A DNA stretch of 13,601 bases from Echinostoma caproni (lineage: Eukaryota; Platyhelminthes; Trematoda; Plagiorchiida; Echinostomatidae), in contig UZAN01042693.1 of assembly GCA_900618425.1 (NCBI GenBank), positions 16,791 to 30,391 on the forward strand. Direction: 5' to 3'. This document shows, in pieces, positions 8,765 through 13,601 of the stretch. The notes under the pieces were generated by a model that saw nothing but the letters and a program-made list of their open reading frames with translations, was not told the DNA's origin and did no database searches. A program made the translations under genes and the position numbers. Every line of letters starts with the position of its first letter. The first letter of the stretch is position 1.

Positions 8765-9052
8765 TTATTTTGTGGATAGAATGTCTCCTCAGCACAACCG
8801 GCCCATCAGCGCCCTGCTTATTATGGTAACTTTAACTTCTATGTCTTAGCCATTTGTCATTATTCATGACGGAAAATTTACGTCACACGCCAAAAAACAG
8901 AGATTTTATAATGGAGGATTTGTAGATCAGTATTTGACCTTGACAAACTGGTGATTCGATGTGAACGTGAACAATCAATAGTATCCGCGGTATAATCATA
9001 AACTGTCGTCCAATTTCATGAAGGCCGAGCCGAAATTCAAATGGTCCGCCTA
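8765..9052 (-). other. Spacer between endonuclease and Penelope-like fragments, with possible decayed YVDD site
   Basis: On the minus strand, 8990-8971 can be read (with one missing base) as a degenerate R-Y-x-I-D-x, where a Penelope-like reverse transcriptase would have its R-Y-V-D-D catalytic box. It lies about 36 codons after the GIA-GS block, within the usual spacing. No frame is open across the whole stretch. A 62-codon minus frame at 8883-9071 is a shadow. Confidence 0.3.
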
Positions 9053-9259
9053 AAAGTGCAGTGTCATACAAATGTCGGTAGATGGTGATTCTCTAAAGCT
9101 GGATCCCGTTGCAATTCCATCTTTCTGTCGATACGTTGTTCCAGTGAGTTGAAACAGGAAGCTATACGTGCATAAAAATAACCATTGTCCCAGCACACTC
9201 AAGTAATATCGTCCTCTCCAATCGATAAATTCGTAACTGTGATTAATGTGTTCCCTGAG
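9053..9259 (-). pseudogene. Penelope-like element reverse transcriptase fragment
   Basis: A 69-codon minus-strand frame without an initiating ATG is bounded by stops. Residues 26-41 include W-L-x-LCT followed by F-x-F and G, and residues 42-53 read TYRQKDGIATGS, then P-S-x-x-D-I-x-M near residues 59-65. Penelope-like elements carry here the block F-x-F-N-G-x-x-Y-x-Q-x-x-G-V-A-M-G-S-P, followed by L-A-D-I-F-M. The methionine and proline of AMGSP are replaced (T, S) and the segment between GS and DIM is scrambled, so the copy is inactive. It is too short to place in a named lineage. Family knowledge: Penelope-like elements are retroelements whose reverse transcriptase is related to telomerase, often with a GIY-YIG endonuclease. 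No endonuclease part is visible here. Confidence 0.72.
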
Positions 9260-9667
9260 TTATACATTTGTAAACATTTGGGGTTGTGTCAAGCGTGAGC
9301 ATTTGTTTACATCGGAGCTTTAAGATTGTTACGATGCTTACTAGATGAAAAGTATCTCGTAGGCCATCGGAAAACTGCGAGTCTTCTGCTTCCAAAAGAA
9401 CTAACTAAGCGTCATGAGATACGAGATGCTATACTTGGTTAAACGTCATCTCACGAAAGCACCCTCTTTGTTTACTTTCCACGAATGTTGTACCCGTTGA
9501 TCTTATCCGCTCCAGTGTCAGGAAAATCGATTATTTTATTTTTCCTCAGATATTACGATTTCGAGGGAATCAGATCGTCTATCAGTATCGTCCTATCCTT
9601 TTAGTCGGTGGTTTTGTAAGGTTGTGACACACCGTTCGCATTTTATTTGCCTGATCAAACCTTTTTA
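9260..9667. other. Unassigned DNA upstream of the Penelope-like fragment
   Basis: On the minus strand this is where the N-terminal part of the reverse transcriptase would lie, but I find no F-T-N-I-P-type motif in any frame. TGTAAACA (about 9270-9277) and TGTTTACA (about 9304-9311) make a short inverted pair. Nothing else stands out. Confidence 0.35.
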
Positions 9668-9688
9668 TTATATATATATATATATATT
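9668..9688. repeat. (TA)n microsatellite
   Basis: An uninterrupted TA run of about ten units, preceded by a T-rich stretch. A run of ten A occurs a little downstream (about 9749-9758). Confidence 0.93.
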
Positions 9689-9758
9689 CACATACGTCTG
9701 AATCTAGACTGTGTGCCAAACAAATCATAGTACAATAATCTTTATAAGAAAAAAAAAA

Positions 9759-10350
9759 GTCCCATGATTGGCATGTGGGCGGAATACTGCCAGATTGCCC
9801 AGGCCAAGGTAGGTGATTTTTCTTGAGGAATCCATAACCAGAGCGTTTGACTAGCCAAAGCCTGTCTCCCAATGGCGGCGGGGCAATATGTGGTAACCGC
9901 AATCGATTGGGGACCGGTGTCCAGTTCATCGGATCATACGCCCTTTGGACGGGGTCAAATGCCCAAGATACCCAATCGAGCCAGTGAGCACTGCCACAAC
10001 CAGGAAGTTGTGTGTGTGTGGTTCGTATGCCTCCTCATGATTGGTTTTGAATCGGGGTTTTTAGCCAACTCCCCGACGTGAACTACCAGTGATCCACCAA
10101 CCCGACTATAGCCCCGGATATCGGCTTTTTCTTCTCTCACTTTGATGAGAAAACCTGGGCCACGAAAAGGCAGTGATTAGGGCTTCCTCAGAACAAGCTG
10201 TTTGATACCCTTGGTCGTATGGGAGCATTTCGCAAGGTGCAAGAGAAGGCTGACCAGCCGCAACCTTACACGCCCACTGCCGACCATACTGAGGCTTTTG
10301 AAGGCCATTATCAAAATAGCCTCAACTTTATCTGACCAATCGAGTGATTT
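9759..10350. repeat. GC-rich block, probable dispersed repeat of unknown class
   Basis: GC content here is visibly higher than on either side (about half the bases), and both edges are fairly sharp: A10 on the left and AT-rich DNA on the right. Stops are sparse in several frames at once: + 9872-10078, + 10181 to about 10378 and - 9955-10140 and 10177-10359. That fits composition rather than a single coding frame. The two + stretches share a reading frame and are separated by only three stops over 100 bp, so an old coding sequence is possible. I recognise no domain. No second copy lies in this window, so repeat status is an inference from composition and contrast. Confidence 0.35.
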
Positions 10351-10984
10351 GATTGACACCTTCCGTGGACAATATGATTGAAATAAGGACTGAGGCAGCG
10401 CATTCTGATCACTTCACTCCGTACCATCGAAATAAAGGTAATTGGTTTCTATGTCAGCATGCACTTTAGTTGTTCAGGCAACGCATAATCATTTTTCCCG
10501 CAATGAGATTCCAACAAATCCCTGGACCTTCTCTTCGCACCCCACGTAGAAGCCGCATCAACATCAGACGTGCAGTCATTCACCTCCGTTCGTTCAAATA
10601 AATTAAAACCTAACGAGTTGATTTGCCCGTTTTTTTCACACACAAACAACGAACTCATTTCTAGTTAACCTCTGAGGCAAAATAAACTCTCACTTGGTCA
10701 TTGGATCCTTTAGTATTCCACATGTAAATTACACTGATGATCTTGTTTGAGGATAACCTGTCCTCAAGACATCTAGTGAATAGTGGCCGCAAATGGTCTA
10801 TTCCATATAACTGAAATGAAACAGATAAATGTCGTTTTAACTCTCTCATGGTACCGACCCTGTGTGGATACAATGCTTAAACCGCATCTCGAAACGCTGC
10901 AGTTTGAACCAAACAATCGTCTGTCCAAAGAATGCATCTGCAAAAACACATACTACTCAAATCCGGAGTGTACGCCATAGTCAA
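10351..10984. other. Unassigned DNA
   Basis: There are several overlapping open frames of 65-70 codons on both strands (10449-10658 -, 10661-10873 -, 10783-10980 +). None carries a motif I recognise. The 3' end is the flank of copy E and does not match the flanks of the other copies. Confidence 0.35.
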
Positions 10985-11380
10985 ATTCTGATCAACGAGA
11001 TGACGCATACCCTGGAGTGACATGCTCCAATTCTCGGACAATTGTAATGGATCAGGCTTCCCAGGTGACGTCAGCAAAGCGCCTACGTGTCACAGCGTCT
11101 GAACAACATACCATAGGTTGATTGTATCAGCCAATCAGAAACCGTGCGGCCCAAACAGAAACTAACTAACGCCAGAAATACTGAAACGCGATTGGCAGAA
11201 GCCCGGATGACGAATGAGCTTGCTTTGTATATTTTATTTACCCCCCTCCCCCCTAATTTCTTTCAATCAACGAACTACCATTCTTGTGGCCTTTTGCTCG
11301 CCTCTCGGTTAGGTGGGATATTGCGTAGCGTCCGTGAACCGTTTATTGTCTCCAGTGCCTAATGCTAATACTATAATTAT
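10985..11380 (+). repeat. Interspersed family, copy E (near full length, tail eroded)
   Basis: It is colinear with B and D from just after their 5' start (GATCA...GAGATGACGCATACC near 10990-11010) through the AACCGTGCGG block (about 11141-11150), the C-rich tract (11241-11253) and the segment around GTGGGATATTG (about 11312-11322). It then jumps across missing sequence to GTCCGTGAACC and ends in a degraded triplet-like run (CTAATACTATAATTATT, about 11364-11380). The first few bases of the 5' start are mutated. The 72-codon + frame at 11144-11362 lies wholly within the repeat. Confidence 0.72.
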
Positions 11381-11592
11381 TTCCTCTAAGTTTTGGCATC
11401 TGCTTTTATTTAGTTTACACATATGTTCACAATCAGTTTCCCGAGATCGAGCTTGGGCTATTGATAAAGTTATCTAGAATAACCTAAAATCGAAAGATGG
11501 GAAACGAATGCCTTATGTTTTCGGATACCATCAACCCATTTTTACGAATCATTTGCGTACCACCTGCCATGTAGTTGGTGTAAAAATCACGT
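11381..11592. other. Unassigned DNA between copy E and the RT trace
   Basis: No independent feature is visible. The last 20 or so bases before 11593 (VVGVKIT in one frame) would fit the variable segment that precedes the G-V-P-Q-G-S motif of LINE reverse transcriptases. That is weak evidence alone. Confidence 0.3.
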
Positions 11593-11683
11593 GACATTCC
11601 ACGTTCAGTTACCGACTACATGAATGATCTAGTTAACTGATTGAGATAGCTTATGAGATGATATTTATGTTTGCATCAACGAT
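11593..11683 (+). pseudogene. Heavily decayed LINE reverse transcriptase trace (CR1/Jockey-like)
   Basis: In one frame from 11593 the codons read D-I-P-R-S-V, then after two residues Y-M-N-D-L-V-N (11617-11637). They match, in order, the G-V-P-Q-G-S-V and Y-x-N-D-L blocks of LINE palm domains, with the intervening L-G-P-L-L-F-L segment apparently lost. Two stops follow. Then TAT at 11652, one missing base, and GAT GAT ATT (11657-11665) give Y-A-D-D-I, the catalytic box, at near the normal distance, followed by Y-V-C-I. Each piece is weak; the order and spacing carry the call. It is on the opposite strand from the endonuclease fragment at 8512-8764, so it is not the same copy. Confidence 0.42.
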
Positions 11684-11905
11684 TCCCCTGCCCCCGTCCC
11701 CCCAAGCGATCGGTATCATATGAGCACAATTGTGCAAAAGCAATCTAACATAAATGGCACAATTGGATTCACGTGACTGGAGTTGTGTGAAAGTGCGTAC
11801 ACAATGCCCCATAAGTATTGTGCTAACAGTAGTGGATATTGTGATATTAGGATGATCTATTATTTTGAAATATTAAATGATAAGATTTAATTGATTGTGT
11901 TGTGA
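11684..11905. other. Unassigned AT-rich DNA
   Basis: A C-rich run near 11685-11704 is followed by AT-rich sequence with frequent stops. No continuation of the reverse transcriptase trace is visible. Confidence 0.4.
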
Positions 11906-12232
11906 AAAGATCGATATTGCAATGGTGTTTTTGTGTCTCCAAAGGCACAACGTTTGGTTCTCAGTTTGACCATATCTGATAGTCTGTCGGTTCTTACGGT
12001 AGTTGGGTCGTATTTCATCTGCAGGCACAATTCACTGCTCGTTCAGTTAACCGTAAACACTCGAAACGCATTCTACTCGATCCTCGCTCCCGTTCGATTA
12101 TCTGATTGGTGTCCAGTCCCAGGTCTGATGAGAGCACAAGCAGGCATACAGCGGTGGGACAAATCACTTTTACACAACACTATTTTCCATTTACCCCGAT
12201 GCTTCCGTCAAACTGCACAAGATTTTCTATAG
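11906..12232 (+). other. 109-codon open frame with one hydrophobic segment, unrecognised
   Basis: The frame is open from 11906 to a TAG after 12232, with no in-frame ATG near its start. Residues about 17-40 form one hydrophobic stretch with S-L-T-I-S-D-S-L-S-V-L, which superficially resembles the second helix of rhodopsin-like receptors (S-L-A-x-x-D-L). The remainder shows no receptor motifs (no DRY, no further helices), and the frame length is within chance. An acceptor-like site (ATCTGCAG, about 12018-12025) lies inside it. I would not call this a gene without homology. Confidence 0.15.
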
Positions 12233-13376
12233 ATCGTTTTGTATCTAATTCCCACTGATCTTCGAAGTTCAAGGATGTCTGGGACAAATAAGACTTTTTA
12301 ATGAATTTCGCTACTGGAATTATCGTAATGGCACAACATTCATGTAGGAAACAAACACGGAGAAATAGGTGGGTATAACCAAAATACGTTCCGATAACCG
12401 TGTAGCAGTGGTCGAAGGGAAAACAGCAATACTGCTAAAATGTGAAGATCCCACCAGAACTCCGTGCCTCAGCCATGAGAAGTCTGTTTACCTTCACCCT
12501 CAAAAACGGAAGCGAATACAAGTATCACTTCAATTTTGTTTAAATGTTCTCTTTCGTCGCAGTCCGTTCAAATTATTTGACTATTGTTGCACTGAAGGAC
12601 AGACACCGCAATATGGGAAGTGATGGAGAAAATATTCCGAGTTAATTAGAAAGAAAAAATGGTGGTTCCAGAATTTTTGAGGTTTTCATGTCTTGGTAAC
12701 AGAATGTGATGCATGTGATGAATGCCGTGCACACAATTGAAGCGACCATGTGACTCAGTTGAATTCACGTTGTACTGTAATGATGTTTACTTTCTTTCTT
12801 GTTAAATTCCCGAAGAGAATTGGACGTATGGAATTTGTTAACCAAATGAATCGATGGCGTTCATAACATTGTGGAGCATGAAAAGGAATGATGTAATCGA
12901 GCTAATAACGCCACCTCATCCTCCCCCGTCGACGGAGCTCCAAAAGATTTGTGCTGCATTTACGTCACTGCGGTTTCAGAGATGAGACCAAATCAATTAG
13001 ATGTCTGATTCTCATGAGACCTTGTAACCGCCTGACAATCGGGTGTCGATTACGTCATCCACATAGCCAACCTCTACGAAACGTTTGCAATTATTCTTTG
13101 TAATCGTTTTCGGTTGGTTCCATTGATATGCGTCTCCCCGCACTTGCCATTGGTCTTGATTTTCAGTATGCGAGACGTGTTTACACTTTTCAAGATCAAT
13201 TGAACGATTTGAGGCAACAGGGCTGAGTTGAGTAGTCGGGATTAGAGCTGACTACAGTCTTTTGGCGATCACAGCTTTCATAAGGTGATCACTTTTGAAA
13301 ATTGGCATGATACGAACAACTCCTGAGATCGAGGTTGAGACATATCTCATGTTTGTCATAGATGCCTCTGGCCAGG
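12233..13376. other. Unassigned DNA
   Basis: An 85-codon + frame starts with GTG at 12369 and contains V-A-V-V-E-G-K-T-A-I-L-L-K-C, faintly like an immunoglobulin B strand. No second cysteine-tryptophan framework follows, so I reject a domain call. The rest, 12624-13376, shows no gene, RNA or family repeat. Confidence 0.35.
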
Positions 13377-13410
13377 TTGATTGATTGATTGGTCGATTGG
13401 TTGATCGATT
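13377..13410. repeat. Imperfect (GATT)n tetranucleotide run
   Basis: Three clean TTGATTGATTGATT-type units are followed by interrupted ones (GGTCGATT, GGTTGATC, GATT). It lies about 65 bp from the tail of copy F. Confidence 0.8.
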
Positions 13411-13475
13411 AGCTGACTATCTGAATGCCGGCTTGACAGCGTTCGGATGTAGTGCGACTTGTGATTGTAATGATT

Positions 13476-13601
13476 GTAGTAGTAGTAGTAGTAGTAGTAG
13501 TAGTATTACGTACGGAATTCGGAACACGAACCACGCAATAGGAATCACAGGACATGAATCTAGGATCAGCTATCACGGACTGGACAGCAATGTTACGAGC
13601 T
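13476..13601 (-). repeat. Interspersed family, copy F (3' end, runs off the window), with (GTA)10 tail
   Basis: On the + strand a perfect (GTA)10 run occupies 13476-13505, which is a (TAC)10 tail in the element's own sense. It is followed by sequence colinear with the tail ends of B and D: GAATTCGGAACACGAACC-type words here match ACTCGGAATACGAATC in D and CGAAGTACGAACC in B. The copy continues past 13601, so its 5' end is unknown. This is the cleanest tail of the family in the window. Confidence 0.75.

Noticed and set aside
12369..12623. Open frame with an immunoglobulin-like V-V-E-G-K-T-A-I-L-L-K-C segment
   Set aside because: The rest of an Ig fold (tryptophan, D-x-x-x-Y-x-C) is absent, and there is no ATG start.
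1..13601. CRISPR array, rRNA, intact tRNA, spliced-leader RNA or hammerhead ribozyme
   Set aside because: I scanned by eye for regularly spaced direct repeats, a canonical tRNA fold, and CTGANGA...GAAA cores. None was found with compatible spacing.

Overview
The window reads as nuclear DNA of a metazoan, most likely a digenean flatworm and probably a schistosome-type blood fluke. The evidence is an AT-rich background (about 40% GC by eye), no bacterial-style gene packing, long microsatellites, and decayed pieces of at least three retroelement classes whose protein motifs resemble those I know from schistosome genomes: RTE-like, CR1/Jockey-like and Penelope-like. The assignment rests on remembered motif resemblance, not on a search. 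One ambiguous base (n) lies at 4287.

I find no intact protein-coding gene. Most open frames are at the length expected by chance in DNA of this composition. What can be supported is a graveyard of mobile-element fragments. (1) Six copies (A-F) of one interspersed family: A 1094-1172 (+), B 3014-3442 (-), C 6197-6380 (+), D 7323-7739 (-), E 10985-11380 (+), F 13476-13601 (-, cut by the window edge). The fuller copies are about 0.4 kb and share a fixed 5' start (GTGGTGATC in A, B and D), a C-rich tract in the middle and a TAC-repeat tail. (2) Copy C runs straight into an RTE-like reverse transcriptase fragment (6381-6646). (3) A CR1/Jockey-like endonuclease fragment with a frameshift (8512-8764, -). 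(4) A Penelope-like reverse transcriptase fragment (9053-9259, -). (5) A badly decayed LINE reverse transcriptase trace (11593-11683, +). (6) A tRNA-like SINE head or tRNA pseudogene (404-481, possibly extending to about 568). (7) A GC-richer block of unknown origin (9759-10350).

Layout: 1-1100 is unassigned DNA with the tRNA-like element and the start of copy A. 1100-3000 is AT-rich with a diverged 47-bp repeat pair. 3000-3450 is copy B. 3450-6190 is largely featureless. 6190-7740 holds copy C with its RTE fragment, a (CA)(TA) microsatellite and copy D. 7740-9700 holds the endonuclease and Penelope fragments. 9700-10350 is the GC-rich block. 10985-11700 holds copy E and the RT trace. 11700-13470 is unassigned. 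13470 to the end is the tail of copy F. No genes here can be said to work together; the region is best read as intergenic or intronic DNA. I see no sign of a new functional system. The most notable points are the family itself and its chimera with the RTE fragment.
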